Notes: a model not told the origin generated them from the letters alone. Positions 6,964 to 13,839 are shown, numbered from the stretch's first letter. The stretch: DNA of 14,530 nucleotides from Chloroflexia bacterium (GCA_025927935.1 JAICKM010000085.1:1-14530), one strand, 5' to 3'. Program-made: numbers and translations.

Positions 6964-7011
6964 CCCGCAAAGGGGCGCAGCAACTGGTCAGAAAGGCCGG
7001 GGCGAGTTGCT
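6945..7011 (-). promoter_or_regulatory. Possible antiterminator pairing upstream of the rplX-rplE hairpin
   Basis: In the transcript, AGCAACT and AGTTGCT (7011-7005 with 6985-6979) form a seven-pair early hairpin. Inside it begins CTCGCCCCG (7006-6998), which is exactly complementary over nine bases to CGGGGCGAG (6953-6945). That second partner overlaps the 5' arm of the inner terminator stem (6947-6942), so the two pairings exclude each other. A further CGCCCC (6977-6972) could also pair with GGGGCG (6952-6947). This is the layout of an attenuator. The ligand, if any, is unknown; a ribosomal protein such as S8 is a guess from operon position. Confidence 0.4.
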
Positions 7012-7020
7012 TGTCAGCGC

Positions 7021-7359
7021 TTAGCGGCTCCAGCGCTTGTCCGGGTCGCGGTCCAACAATTCGTTGCAATTGCGGCAGGAACGGGCCTTGCTGCCGTCGG
7101 CCAGGAATGTATGGGCCACGCGCACAGGTTTGTTGCACTTGGCACAGACGACCATCACCTTGGAGGCATCCATAGGCGCCTCAACCTCGACGATGCCGGC
7201 CTGCCGCGCGCCGCGCTGCCCGCGCGTGTGCTTGCGCATCACGTTGATGCCCTCGACAATGACTTTGTTGTCACTGGGGTGGACTTCCCGCACGCGCCCG
7301 CGCTTGCCCTTATCTTTCCCTGCGATCACCAGTACGGTGTCGTCCTTATGTACATTCAT
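7021..7359 (-). CDS. rplX: Large-subunit ribosomal protein L24 (uL24), zinc-ribbon form
   Basis: Assembly initiator of the 50S subunit. The 112 residues open with MNVHKDDTVLVIAGKDKGKR and contain the KOW motif (VIAGKDKGKRGRVREVHPSD) and the conserved IVEGINVMRKHTR. The C-terminal half has CAKC and CRNC (Cys 72, 75, 95, 98), a likely zinc ribbon present in many bacterial L24 proteins but not in E. coli. The Shine-Dalgarno is weak or distant: AGGAG is 14 bases from ATG, GAG is nearer. A strong promoter-like sequence lies about 67 bases before the start. Confidence 0.96.
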   Translation of the reverse strand: MNVHKDDTVLVIAGKDKGKRGRVREVHPSDNKVIVEGINVMRKHTRGQRGARQAGIVEVEAPMDASKVMVVCAKCNKPVRVAHTFLADGSKARSCRNCNELLDRDPDKRWSR

Positions 7360-7425
7360 TGTTTTCTCTTGTTCTCCTGGCTACCTGGAACAGGTGCGTA
7401 ATCGACGCCCCAAAGGCGGCTAACA

Positions 7426-7455
7426 ATTATACCAGCTTTACCTGGCGCCTGTCCA
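7426..7455 (-). promoter_or_regulatory. Strong sigma-70-like promoter inside the operon, before rplX
   Basis: In the 126-base rplN-rplX spacer the minus strand reads TGGACA (7455-7450), 18 bases, then TATAAT (7431-7426). The -10 is a perfect consensus hexamer and carries an extended TGG just before it (TGGTATAAT). The -35 matches five of six. This is the best promoter match in the window and stands out in GC-rich DNA. Transcription would start near 7418, about 60 bases before rplX. It would supply rplX and, through the attenuator-like element, rplE onward. Confidence 0.7.
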
Positions 7456-7485
7456 GCAGGTACGGCTGGGAGGGGCTGGAGTCGG

Positions 7486-7854
7486 TTACAGCACCTCAGG
7501 CGCCAGCGACACGATCTTCATAAACTGGCGCTCGCGCAGTTCGCGGGCCACCGGGCCGAAGATGCGCGTACCGCGCGGATTGTTCTGCGGGTTCAGAATC
7601 ACGGCGGCATTATCGTCGAAGCGGATATGGGAGCCGTCGGGCCGGCCATATTCCTTCGCGGTGCGCACGACGACCGCGCGCACGACTTCACCCTTCTTGA
7701 CCGCCCCGCCGGGCGCGGCCTGCTTCACGGCGGCGATAATGATATCGCCCACCCCCGCATACTTGCGGTTCGATCCGCCCATAACGCGGATGCACATGAT
7801 CTCCTTGGCGCCCGTGTTGTCGGCAACGCGGAGCCGGGTTTGCGGCTGGATCAT
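7486..7854 (-). CDS. rplN: Large-subunit ribosomal protein L14 (uL14)
   Basis: 50S protein at the subunit interface, the site where factors such as RsfS bind. The 122 residues match the family exactly: [79 protein letters not shown] and [26 protein letters not shown] lies ten bases before ATG. It is 37 bases after rpsQ. The next gene, rplX, is 126 bases on, behind a promoter, so rplN may end one transcript segment, though no terminator hairpin with a T tract is seen between them. Confidence 0.98.
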   Translation of the reverse strand: MIQPQTRLRVADNTGAKEIMCIRVMGGSNRKYAGVGDIIIAAVKQAAPGGAVKKGEVVRAVVVRTAKEYGRPDGSHIRFDDNAAVILNPQNNPRGTRIFGPVARELRERQFMKIVSLAPEVL

Positions 7855-7891
7855 GGTCTAGTGTCTCCTCTTCAACTGGCGAGGCCGGCTC

Positions 7892-8290
7892 TTAGAGCTG
7901 CGGCGCCCGCGACAGGATCTCCACGACGCGCCAGCGCTTGGTCTTGCTGATCGGGCGGGTCTCCAGGATGCGAACGATATCGCCCTCGTTGCACTTCAAT
8001 TCGTCGTGCGCGACGAACTTGTTGGTGCGGCGCATGATTTTCTTGTAGAGCCGATGGCGCACGAGGCGGTCGACCGCAACGATGACGGTCTTGTCCATCT
8101 TGTTGCTCACGACGCGGCCGGTGCGCATGCGCGACTTGCCGTGCTCGGGCACCCAGACGTGCGTGTCGGTCTCGACCGCACCGCGACCGCTCTGACCGGG
8201 GGTCGGCGCGGGCGGCATCGCCGCCGCGGCCTCGGTCGCGGCAGCCGCGCTCGTCAGATCCTCGGCTCCAGGCTGATTGGTGTTATCCAT
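7892..8290 (-). CDS. rpsQ: Small-subunit ribosomal protein S17 (uS17) with N-terminal extension
   Basis: Primary 16S rRNA-binding protein with an OB fold. The normal core starts at residue 55 ([20 protein letters not shown]) and continues through [40 protein letters not shown] and KRWRVVEIL, about 78 residues. Before it lie 54 residues rich in Ala, Pro and acidic residues ([20 protein letters not shown] and on). The ATG at 8290 has AGGAG 12 bases upstream; the internal ATG codons at residues 25 and 55 have no better site at normal spacing. I therefore favour the long form, but an internal start at residue 55 is not excluded. Confidence 0.88.
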   Translation of the reverse strand: MDNTNQPGAEDLTSAAAATEAAAAMPPAPTPGQSGRGAVETDTHVWVPEHGKSRMRTGRVVSNKMDKTVIVAVDRLVRHRLYKKIMRRTNKFVAHDELKCNEGDIVRILETRPISKTKRWRVVEILSRAPQL

Positions 8291-8312
8291 ACTGATTGGT
8301 TGCTCCTATGCC

Positions 8313-8327
8313 GGGGGATTATCCCCC
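8313..8327 (-). other. Small hairpin between rpmC and rpsQ
   Basis: GGGGGA and TCCCCC form a six-pair stem with a three-base loop in the 44-base spacer. It lies seven bases after the rpmC stop. The following sequence GGCATAGGAG has no T tract and includes the rpsQ ribosome binding site, so it might affect rpsQ translation rather than termination. Confidence 0.3.
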
Positions 8328-8334
8328 ACCACTA

Positions 8335-8577
8335 TTACAGCGAGGCGTTCAACGCCTGTAGCTCGGCAATCTCGGCGGCATACAGTGCCTCGATCTCGCG
8401 CTCGCGCACGACCGTCAGCAGACGGGCCACATCCCGGCGCACCAGCTTGATGCGCTGATGGTTCTTCAGCTTGCGCGTGGCACTCTGGAAGCGCAGGTTA
8501 AACATTTCCTGGCGATATTGATCCAGGTGCCGCTGGATTTCCGCCTCGTCCATCTCGCGAATGTCACTCGCCTGCAT
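8335..8577 (-). CDS. rpmC: Large-subunit ribosomal protein L29 (uL29)
   Basis: Helical-hairpin protein near the polypeptide exit tunnel, where trigger factor and SRP dock with L23. The 80 residues include the family stretch [20 protein letters not shown] followed by [20 protein letters not shown], with a slightly extended C-terminus ([17 protein letters not shown]). The ATG is inside the end of rplP: the two genes overlap by 14 bases in different frames. The ribosome binding site GAGGAG is formed by two Glu codons of L16, seven bases from ATG, so translation should be coupled. Confidence 0.96.
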   Translation of the reverse strand: MQASDIREMDEAEIQRHLDQYRQEMFNLRFQSATRKLKNHQRIKLVRRDVARLLTVVREREIEALYAAEIAELQALNASL

Positions 8578-9031
8578 CGCTCGTCTCCTCGTCCGTCTCC
8601 TCGTGAGTCACGGCGCCCTCGGCGATCCGGCTCACGAAACGGGTCTTGATCGGCAACTTGTGCCCGGCGAGGCGCATGGCCTCGGCGGCGACATCTTCGC
8701 GCACGCCGCCCAGTTCAAACAGGACCCGGCCGGGCTTGATCACGGCCACCCAGTGATCAGGGGCACCTTTACCGGAACCCATACGGGTCTCGGCGGGGCG
8801 CTGGGTCATCGACTTGTCCGGGAAGATGCGGATCCAGACCTTGCCGCCACGCTTCACATAGTGAGTGATAGCGCGGCGGGCCGACTCAATCTGGCGGCTG
8901 TCGATCCAGGCGGCTTCAAGCGCCTGGAGACCATACTCGCCAAAGGCCACGGTATTGCCGCGCTGGGCCTTACCGGGGCCGGTGGTGCCACGATGCACCT
9001 TGCGGTGCTTCATACGCTTGGGCATTAACAT
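8564..9031 (-). CDS. rplP: Large-subunit ribosomal protein L16 (uL16)
   Basis: Late-assembly 50S protein close to the A-site tRNA. The 155 residues begin [20 protein letters not shown], the standard start, and include [60 protein letters not shown] and [20 protein letters not shown]. The core is about 140 residues; an acidic tail ([13 protein letters not shown]) follows, partly dictated by the overlap with rpmC and its ribosome binding site. GAGGAG, from the last codons of rpsC, lies nine bases before ATG. The gap to rpsC is three bases. Confidence 0.97.
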   Translation of the reverse strand: MLMPKRMKHRKVHRGTTGPGKAQRGNTVAFGEYGLQALEAAWIDSRQIESARRAITHYVKRGGKVWIRIFPDKSMTQRPAETRMGSGKGAPDHWVAVIKPGRVLFELGGVREDVAAEAMRLAGHKLPIKTRFVSRIAEGAVTHEETDEETSDAGE

Positions 9032-9034
9032 CGG

Positions 9035-10285
9035 TTAGCTCTCCTCCCCGGTCTGCGCGGCCTCATCAGCACTTGGGGTGCCGGCTTCGCGCGCAGCGGA
9101 GTTCTCGGTGGATGCTTCCAGGCTACCGGCGCCGGTGCCGGCGGCCTCAGCGGTCGCGGGCGCCTCGCTGGCGATACCCATATCGGTGGCCGGGGTCGCC
9201 GTGTCGCCCTGGGTCTCCACGGCAACATACGGAGCCGCGGGAGTTTCAGCAGGCGCGGCAGCCGGCATACTGGTTTCCATAGCCGGCGTCGCGGGCTGCT
9301 CGGTGGCGGTGGTCGCCTCGGCAGCGGGCAGCGCCTCATGACTGACCTGGATGGCCGTCTCTTGCTCAGGCGCGCTCGGAGTCACCTCCGCCGCCGGAGC
9401 GGGCAGCGCCTCGTGGCTGACCTGGATGGCCGTTTCTTCCGCTGGAGCGGGAGCCGCCACCGGCGCGGGGGCCGGAGCCTCAACCGGGCGCGGCGGGCGC
9501 GGAGCACGCTGCGGCGCGGCGCCTTGCTGAGCCGCCGGAGCCGGGCGCGGACCACGCGGCCCCTCGCCACCCTGGCGATTGTCCGGGCGCGGCGGGCGAT
9601 TGCCGCCGTCGCGGCCCCGACCGAGATCGCCGCCCATCGGCTCCTCACCGGAGCGCGTGCCGATGACATCGCCGCGATAGATCCAGACTTTCACACCCAC
9701 GCGGCCATAGGTCGTATGTGCGTGAACCTGGCCGTAGTCGATATCGGCGCGGATGGTATGCAGAGGCACGCGGCCCTCGCGCTCGCCGACGACGCGCGCC
9801 ATTTCAGCGCCGCCGAGGCGCCCGCTGAGGCGGATACGCACGCCCTTGGCCCCCAGGCGCGTTGCGCGCTGGATGGCCTGCTTCATCGCCCGCTTGTACG
9901 ACACGCGGCGGGTGATTTGGTCGGCGATGCTCTCGGCCACCAGGAAGGCGTCGAGTTCGGGCTGCTTGATCTCGTTGATGTTCAACTTGACCTTCTTGCC
10001 CGTCTGCGTCTCAAACTCTTTGCGCAGCACTTCCACGGCCTGGCCGCCCTTGCCGATGACAATGCCCGGCTTGGCCGTCGAGAGTGTGATTTCGATCTGG
10101 TTGGCGGCGGAGCGCTCCAGTTCGATACGCGAAATGCTGGCGTTGGCAAGCCGCTTGGCAACCAGGGCGCGCAGCTTAATGTCCTCGTGCAACTGTTCGG
10201 TGTAGTTGCGCTCGGCGAACCAGCGCGACTGCCAATCCTTGATGATGCCGAGGCGGAATCCGACAGGATGAACTTTACGTCCCAA
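9035..10285 (-). CDS. rpsC: Small-subunit ribosomal protein S3 (uS3) with about 200-residue C-terminal extension
   Basis: 30S head protein lining the mRNA entry tunnel. I start it at the TTG at 10285, one base after the rplV stop, because GGGAGG lies nine bases upstream and the product begins (M)[19 protein letters not shown]. This gives 416 residues; a longer in-frame start would overlap rplV by more than 140 bases. The KH domain has its GxxG loop at VIGKGG (76-81). The C-terminal S3 domain includes [20 protein letters not shown] and [16 protein letters not shown], ending near residue 212, where normal S3 stops. The extra part has two zones: residues 218-270 are basic Arg/Gly/Pro-rich, and 271-416 are acidic Ala/Pro/Glu/Thr-rich with almost no Lys or Arg. 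[13 protein letters not shown] occurs twice (284-296, 309-321). Confidence 0.96.
   Translation of the reverse strand: MGRKVHPVGFRLGIIKDWQSRWFAERNYTEQLHEDIKLRALVAKRLANASISRIELERSAANQIEITLSTAKPGIVIGKGGQAVEVLRKEFETQTGKKVKLNINEIKQPELDAFLVAESIADQITRRVSYKRAMKQAIQRATRLGAKGVRIRLSGRLGGAEMARVVGEREGRVPLHTIRADIDYGQVHAHTTYGRVGVKVWIYRGDVIGTRSGEEPMGGDLGRGRDGGNRPPRPDNRQGGEGPRGPRPAPAAQQGAAPQRAPRPPRPVEAPAPAPVAAPAPAEETAIQVSHEALPAPAAEVTPSAPEQETAIQVSHEALPAAEATTATEQPATPAMETSMPAAAPAETPAAPYVAVETQGDTATPATDMGIASEAPATAEAAGTGAGSLEASTENSAAREAGTPSADEAAQTGEES
9323..9438 (-). repeat. Direct duplication in the S3 tail
   Basis: Two 41-base copies, 9323-9363 and 9398-9438, are offset by 75 bases (25 codons) and differ at three positions. 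Each encodes [13 protein letters not shown]. The differences are silent, consistent with a duplication kept under selection for the peptide, or simply a recent event. Confidence 0.85.
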
Positions 10286-10286
10286 G

Positions 10287-10628
10287 CTAGATACCCTCCC
10301 GTTCGTCGACCACAACGGTAATGTGGCTGGTACGCTTGAGGATACGGGTACCCTGGCCGCGTGCCTTGGCCCGGAACCGCTTGAAGGTAGGCCCTTCGTT
10401 GGCATAGATGCTGGTGATGACCAGATCATCCGGAGCCATCTGGAAATTATTCTCTGCGTTCGCGGCGGCCGAAGCCACCACGCTCATCACCTCGCGGGCC
10501 GCGTGCTGCGGCATGAAGCGCAGGATGGCGAGAGCTTCCCGCACCGGCTTGCCGCGGACCACGTCGAGCACCAGGCGGACTTTGCGCGGCGAACTGCGTA
10601 TAAACTTCGCGGTAGCGCGTACTTCCAT
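10287..10628 (-). CDS. rplV: Large-subunit ribosomal protein L22 (uL22)
   Basis: 50S protein whose long beta hairpin lines the nascent-peptide tunnel and touches the macrolide site region. The 113 residues show [60 protein letters not shown] and the hairpin tip [20 protein letters not shown] followed by [11 protein letters not shown]. No insertion is seen in the tip. GAGGAG lies 12 bases before ATG. Its last codons (Glu-Gly, GAGGGT) provide the rpsC ribosome binding site, and its stop TAG is one base from the rpsC TTG start. Confidence 0.97.
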   Translation of the reverse strand: MEVRATAKFIRSSPRKVRLVLDVVRGKPVREALAILRFMPQHAAREVMSVVASAAANAENNFQMAPDDLVITSIYANEGPTFKRFRAKARGQGTRILKRTSHITVVVDEREGI

Positions 10629-10646
10629 TGGTGTAATTCTCTCCTC

Positions 10647-10931
10647 TTACTTGGCGCGATGCATACGCTCGGCGCCTCTGATGTGGCCCTTGAAGAAGCG
10701 CGTGAGAGCGAATTCGCCAAGCTTGTGGCCCACCATGTTCTCGGTGATATAAATCGGCACATGGCGGCGGCCGTCGTGGACACCAATGGTGTGCCCCACC
10801 ATCTCCGGGAAGACGGTGGAGTCCCGCGACCAGGTCTTGATCACGCGCTTGGCGCCCGTGCTGTTCATTTGCTTAATGCGGTTCAGCAACCGTTCTTCAA
10901 CAAACGGTCCCTTTTTCGTAGAGCGACTCAT
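10647..10931 (-). CDS. rpsS: Small-subunit ribosomal protein S19 (uS19)
   Basis: 30S head protein that forms a complex with S13 near the A site and bridges to the 50S subunit. The 94 residues match the family: [60 protein letters not shown] and [26 protein letters not shown] is three to four bases before ATG. It is 17 bases after rplB and 18 bases before rplV. Confidence 0.98.
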   Translation of the reverse strand: MSRSTKKGPFVEERLLNRIKQMNSTGAKRVIKTWSRDSTVFPEMVGHTIGVHDGRRHVPIYITENMVGHKLGEFALTRFFKGHIRGAERMHRAK

Positions 10932-10948
10932 GATTCCTCCGGGTCAGC

Positions 10949-11773
10949 CTATTTCGCGTAACGCTTGCGCACGATCATGTTATCGGTCCGCGGGTTGTTG
11001 CGGGTGCGGCCATGAGCCGGCTTGCCCCACTTGGTCTGCGGCTGCCCACCACGCGGCGTGCGGCCTTCGCCGCCGCCATGCGGATGGTCCCGCGGGTTCA
11101 TCACGGACCCGCGCACCGTGGGCCGATAGCCCAGCCAGCGGCTGCGCCCGGCCTTGCCCAGGCGGATATTCTCGTGGTCGAGGTTGCCCACCTGGCCGAT
11201 GGTCGCCATGCAGTTCACATGGATGCGGCGCACCTCGCCCGACGGCATGCGGATCTGGGCATAGGTTTCATCGCGCGCCATCAACTGCGCCGACTCCCCC
11301 GCACTGCGCACGAGCTGGCCGCCGCGACCCGCCTGCAATTCAATGTTATGGATCTGGGTGCCGAGCGGGATACTGTGGATCGGCAAGGTATTGCCGACGC
11401 GCACTTCCGCGCCGCTCCCCGACATGATGGTATCGCCGACCTTCAGGCCGAGCGGCGCCAGAATATAGCGCTTCTCGCCATCGGCATAGTGAATAAGCGC
11501 GATGCGCGCCGACCGATTCGGATCGTACTCAACAGTCGCCACGCGGCCGGGCACGCCCAGCTTGTTGCGCTTGAAATCGATGATCCGGTAGAACCGCTTG
11601 TGGCCGCCGCCGCGATGGCGCACCGTGATGCGGCCCTGATTGTTGCGACCAGCGTTGCTCTTCTTAATCTCGATGAGCGACTTCTCGGGCTTCTTGGCCG
11701 TGATCTCCTCAAAGGTAGCCACGGTGGTCAAGCGGCGGCCCGGCGAAGTCGGCTTATACCGTTTCAATGGCAT
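10949..11773 (-). CDS. rplB: Large-subunit ribosomal protein L2 (uL2)
   Basis: Needed for peptidyl-transferase assembly and subunit joining. The 274 residues match the family length. Visible landmarks: [20 protein letters not shown], the RNA-binding stretch [40 protein letters not shown] and the C-terminal signature [20 protein letters not shown], which holds the conserved His of the DHPHGGG loop, then [19 protein letters not shown], from the Glu-Gly-Val end of rplW, lies eight bases before ATG. The gap to rplW is three bases. Confidence 0.98.
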   Translation of the reverse strand: MPLKRYKPTSPGRRLTTVATFEEITAKKPEKSLIEIKKSNAGRNNQGRITVRHRGGGHKRFYRIIDFKRNKLGVPGRVATVEYDPNRSARIALIHYADGEKRYILAPLGLKVGDTIMSGSGAEVRVGNTLPIHSIPLGTQIHNIELQAGRGGQLVRSAGESAQLMARDETYAQIRMPSGEVRRIHVNCMATIGQVGNLDHENIRLGKAGRSRWLGYRPTVRGSVMNPRDHPHGGGEGRTPRGGQPQTKWGKPAHGRTRNNPRTDNMIVRKRYAK

Positions 11774-11776
11774 GGC

Positions 11777-12082
11777 TTAGACTCCCTCAAAAATCTCGAT
11801 GCGCTGGCCGGGGTTCAACGTGACGACCGCCTTCTTCCAACGCGGCCCCCAATCGGAGATCCGCTTGCGCTTGTGGCTGAAGTTGCGGCGTTTCGCATGC
11901 ACGCTGATGATATTGACGGCCGTCACGTTGACATCCGGGAAGGCCTGCTCCACGGCGCGCTTGATCATCGCCTTGGTGGCGTCGCGGGAGACCTCGAAGG
12001 TGTACTTCCCCTGCTCCATGAGCAGGCTGTTCTTCTCGGTCATGACCGGACGGCGGATGACGTCGTAAAGCTTGCTGTCCAT
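11777..12082 (-). CDS. rplW: Large-subunit ribosomal protein L23 (uL23)
   Basis: Sits at the polypeptide exit and is the main docking site for trigger factor and SRP. The 101 residues contain YDVIRRPVMTEKNSLLMEQG, KYTFEVSRDATKAMIKRAVE and the loop HAKRRNFSHKRKRISDWGPR followed by WKKAVVTLNPGQRIEIFEGV. Its ATG overlaps the rplD stop by one base (TAATG). AGGAG, written by Glu codons at the rplD end, is eight bases upstream, so it should be translated by coupling. Confidence 0.97.
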   Translation of the reverse strand: MDSKLYDVIRRPVMTEKNSLLMEQGKYTFEVSRDATKAMIKRAVEQAFPDVNVTAVNIISVHAKRRNFSHKRKRISDWGPRWKKAVVTLNPGQRIEIFEGV

Positions 12083-12987
12083 TAGACGTTCTCCTCCTCA
12101 CCCTGGGTCTCCAGAGCTTCGGTATCCGCAGCCGCGGTCTCGGACTCGGTCTCCGCAGCCTCAGTTTCGATCTCGGTCTCCGCCGCGGGTTCCATCGCGC
12201 TTGGGGCGGAGGGCGGAGCCACGGTGATCGTCGAAGCTACCGTCGCGCTGCCGGACGCGGGCGCTGCCGCCGGGGCAGCGGTCTCGCCATCCAGCACCGA
12301 GGTCAGGCGGGCCGTAGCCGCGCCGTCTGGGGCGGCAATCGGGCGGGACGTGCGCCCGCCGGTCTGACCCAGGATGCTCTCGATGACAGTGAGGCTGGCC
12401 CGGTCGAGGACCAGGTATTCCGCCTTCAGCATCGCCACCAGGCTCAAATACTGCGTGCGCATGGTGGTGACATTTTTCAGGTTGCCGGCGGCCAGCTCCA
12501 GGTTGTCCTGGCGCTCCGGAGTCATAATCAGCACCCGGCGGTCGGCCAGATTTAGGGCAGCCAGGGTGTTCAACATGACCTTGGTGCGCGGCTCCAGGTC
12601 GGTAAAGCTGTCAATCAACAGGATCTGCCCATCCGCGGCCTTGGCCGAGAGGACGGAACGCATCGCCAGGCGCCGCATCTTGCGTGGCAGATCCTGGACA
12701 TAGGAGCGCGGATGGGGGCCGAACACGACGCCGCCATGCCGCCACTGGGGGGCGCGGGTGGAACCCTGGCGCGCGCGGCCGGTGCCCTTCTGGCGCCACG
12801 GCTTCTTGCCGCCACCGCGCACCTCGGCCCGCGTCAGCGTATCATGCGTGCCGAGCCGGGCGTTGGCCTGCTGGCGCAGCACGGCCTGATGGACGACACC
12901 GATGTTGGGCTCGATGCCATAAATCGCATCGTTTAGCTCCACCGTGTCGAGGGCCGCGCCCTGTAGATTAAAGATAGTTGCCTGCAC
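12082..12987 (-). CDS. rplD: Large-subunit ribosomal protein L4 (uL4) with acidic C-terminal extension
   Basis: 50S protein whose loop reaches the exit tunnel; in E. coli L4 also represses the S10 operon. The start is GTG at 12987 with GGAG seven bases upstream. The core covers residues 1-207: EVRGGGKKPWRQKGTGRARQ and GSTRAPQWRHGGVVFGPHPR form the tunnel loop, and LVLDRASLTVIESILG ends the core. E. coli L4 has 201 residues, but this one has 301. Residues 208-265 are Ala/Ser/Pro/Thr-rich; 266-301 are strongly acidic (EPAAETEIETEAAETESE and on, ending EEENV). The frame is intact to a TAATG junction with rplW, so the tail is not a frameshift artefact. Confidence 0.96.
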   Translation of the reverse strand: MQATIFNLQGAALDTVELNDAIYGIEPNIGVVHQAVLRQQANARLGTHDTLTRAEVRGGGKKPWRQKGTGRARQGSTRAPQWRHGGVVFGPHPRSYVQDLPRKMRRLAMRSVLSAKAADGQILLIDSFTDLEPRTKVMLNTLAALNLADRRVLIMTPERQDNLELAAGNLKNVTTMRTQYLSLVAMLKAEYLVLDRASLTVIESILGQTGGRTSRPIAAPDGAATARLTSVLDGETAAPAAAPASGSATVASTITVAPPSAPSAMEPAAETEIETEAAETESETAAADTEALETQGEEENV

Positions 12988-13110
12988 TCTTTTTCTCCAT
13001 TACGATAAAGCAGCGGTCGGATACCGGGATAAACACTTTGTCGGCTCCGACGTGCCGGCCGTGACCCTGTGGGACCGCGTGGCCTCGCAGGGGTGGACCT
13101 GCTTGGCGGT
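12988..13110 (-). other. 123-base rplC-rplD spacer
   Basis: No gene, T-tract terminator or convincing promoter is seen. GTCGG-CT-CCGAC on the plus strand gives a small hairpin, and CCCTG/CAGGG can pair nearby. The last 45 bases before rplD are less GC-rich (GTTTATCCCGG, CTTTATCGTAATGG) and hold the rplD ribosome binding site. Confidence 0.4.
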
Positions 13111-13764
13111 CTACTTCGTCCCCTTGATGGCCTTACGAACCGTGACCAGGCTCCCTGCGGGCCCCGGAACGGCGCCGCGCAGGACCAGCAGGTTGCGCTC
13201 GGTATCGATCTGCAGAACGCGCAGGTTCTGCACGGTCACGCGCTCATTACCCATGCGCCCGGCCATGCGCATCCCCTTGTATACCCGACCCGGTGTGGTG
13301 CCCGCGCCGATGGAGCCGGCACGCCGGTGGCGGTCGGACTGGCCGTGCGTCTTGGGGCCGCCACTAAAGTGGTGGCGCTTGACCACCCCGGCAAAGCCCT
13401 TACCCTTAGACGTGCCGATCACATCGACCAGGTCGCCGATGGCGAACATGGTGACATCGACGCGATCGCCCACATTGTGGCTGGCCGCATCGTCGCCGCC
13501 GACTTCGACTTCGCGCAGGTGGCGCAACAGCGGCAGCTTGTTCTTGCGCAGGTGGCCCTTCTGCGGGTCGGTGAGCTTGCGCTCCTGGCGGCCGGTCAGC
13601 TCCTCGAAGCCGATCTGCACGGCCTGGTAGCCGTCTTTCTCAGGGGTTTTCACCTGAGTGACGGTGCAGGGACCGGCCTGCACAACGGTCACGCCCGCGG
13701 CGGTCCCGGTGGTTTCGAAAATTTGGGTCATGCCGACTTTGCGGCCCAGAATACCCTTAATCAT
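13111..13764 (-). CDS. rplC: Large-subunit ribosomal protein L3 (uL3)
   Basis: Early-assembly 50S protein whose loop approaches the peptidyl-transferase centre. I start at the ATG at 13764 ([20 protein letters not shown]), giving 217 residues, the family length. An in-frame upstream start would add 22 atypical residues covering a hairpin spacer. Other landmarks: [40 protein letters not shown] and [20 protein letters not shown]. Upstream GAGGG is about 11 bases from ATG, directly after a hairpin (13782-13800). It follows rpsJ by 102 bases. Confidence 0.97.
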   Translation of the reverse strand: MIKGILGRKVGMTQIFETTGTAAGVTVVQAGPCTVTQVKTPEKDGYQAVQIGFEELTGRQERKLTDPQKGHLRKNKLPLLRHLREVEVGGDDAASHNVGDRVDVTMFAIGDLVDVIGTSKGKGFAGVVKRHHFSGGPKTHGQSDRHRRAGSIGAGTTPGRVYKGMRMAGRMGNERVTVQNLRVLQIDTERNLLVLRGAVPGPAGSLVTVRKAIKGTK

Positions 13765-13781
13765 GGTGCTCAAAACCCTCT

Positions 13782-13839
13782 GTTCAGCTATCGTCTGAAC
13801 GTCTACTGGCGGGCCGAGAGGCCCCGGCAAAAAGCCGGG
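13782..13839 (-). other. Hairpins in the rpsJ-rplC spacer
   Basis: Three inverted repeats lie in 102 bases. CCCGGC-AAAAA-GCCGGG (plus strand, 13823-13839) makes six pairs and could extend with a bulge. GGGCC-GAGA-GGCCC (13811-13824) makes five pairs and overlaps the first by two bases, so the two exclude each other. GTTCAG/CTGAAC (13782-13800) makes six pairs next to the rplC ribosome binding site. No T tract follows any of them on the transcribed strand. They may shape rplC translation or RNA decay. Confidence 0.4.

Noticed and set aside
8313..8327. Hairpin after rpmC as an operon terminator
   Set aside because: No T tract follows, and the rpsQ ribosome binding site comes directly next, so it is listed only as a small structure.
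9338..10321. Long plus-strand open frame of 327 codons opposite rpsC
   Set aside because: It is antisense to a certain gene, Arg/His/Ala-rich without family motifs, and results from GC-rich codon use on the other strand.
9035..10429. Longer S3 start at 10429
   Set aside because: It would overlap rplV by over 140 bases and add 48 residues unlike S3; the TTG at 10285 has a good ribosome binding site and the family N-terminus.
11012..12085. Plus-strand open frame of 357 codons opposite rplB and rplW
   Set aside because: Same shadow effect; both opposite-strand genes are unmistakable.
13111..13830. L3 start 22 codons upstream at 13830
   Set aside because: The added residues are atypical and cover a hairpin spacer; [14 protein letters not shown] is the normal start.
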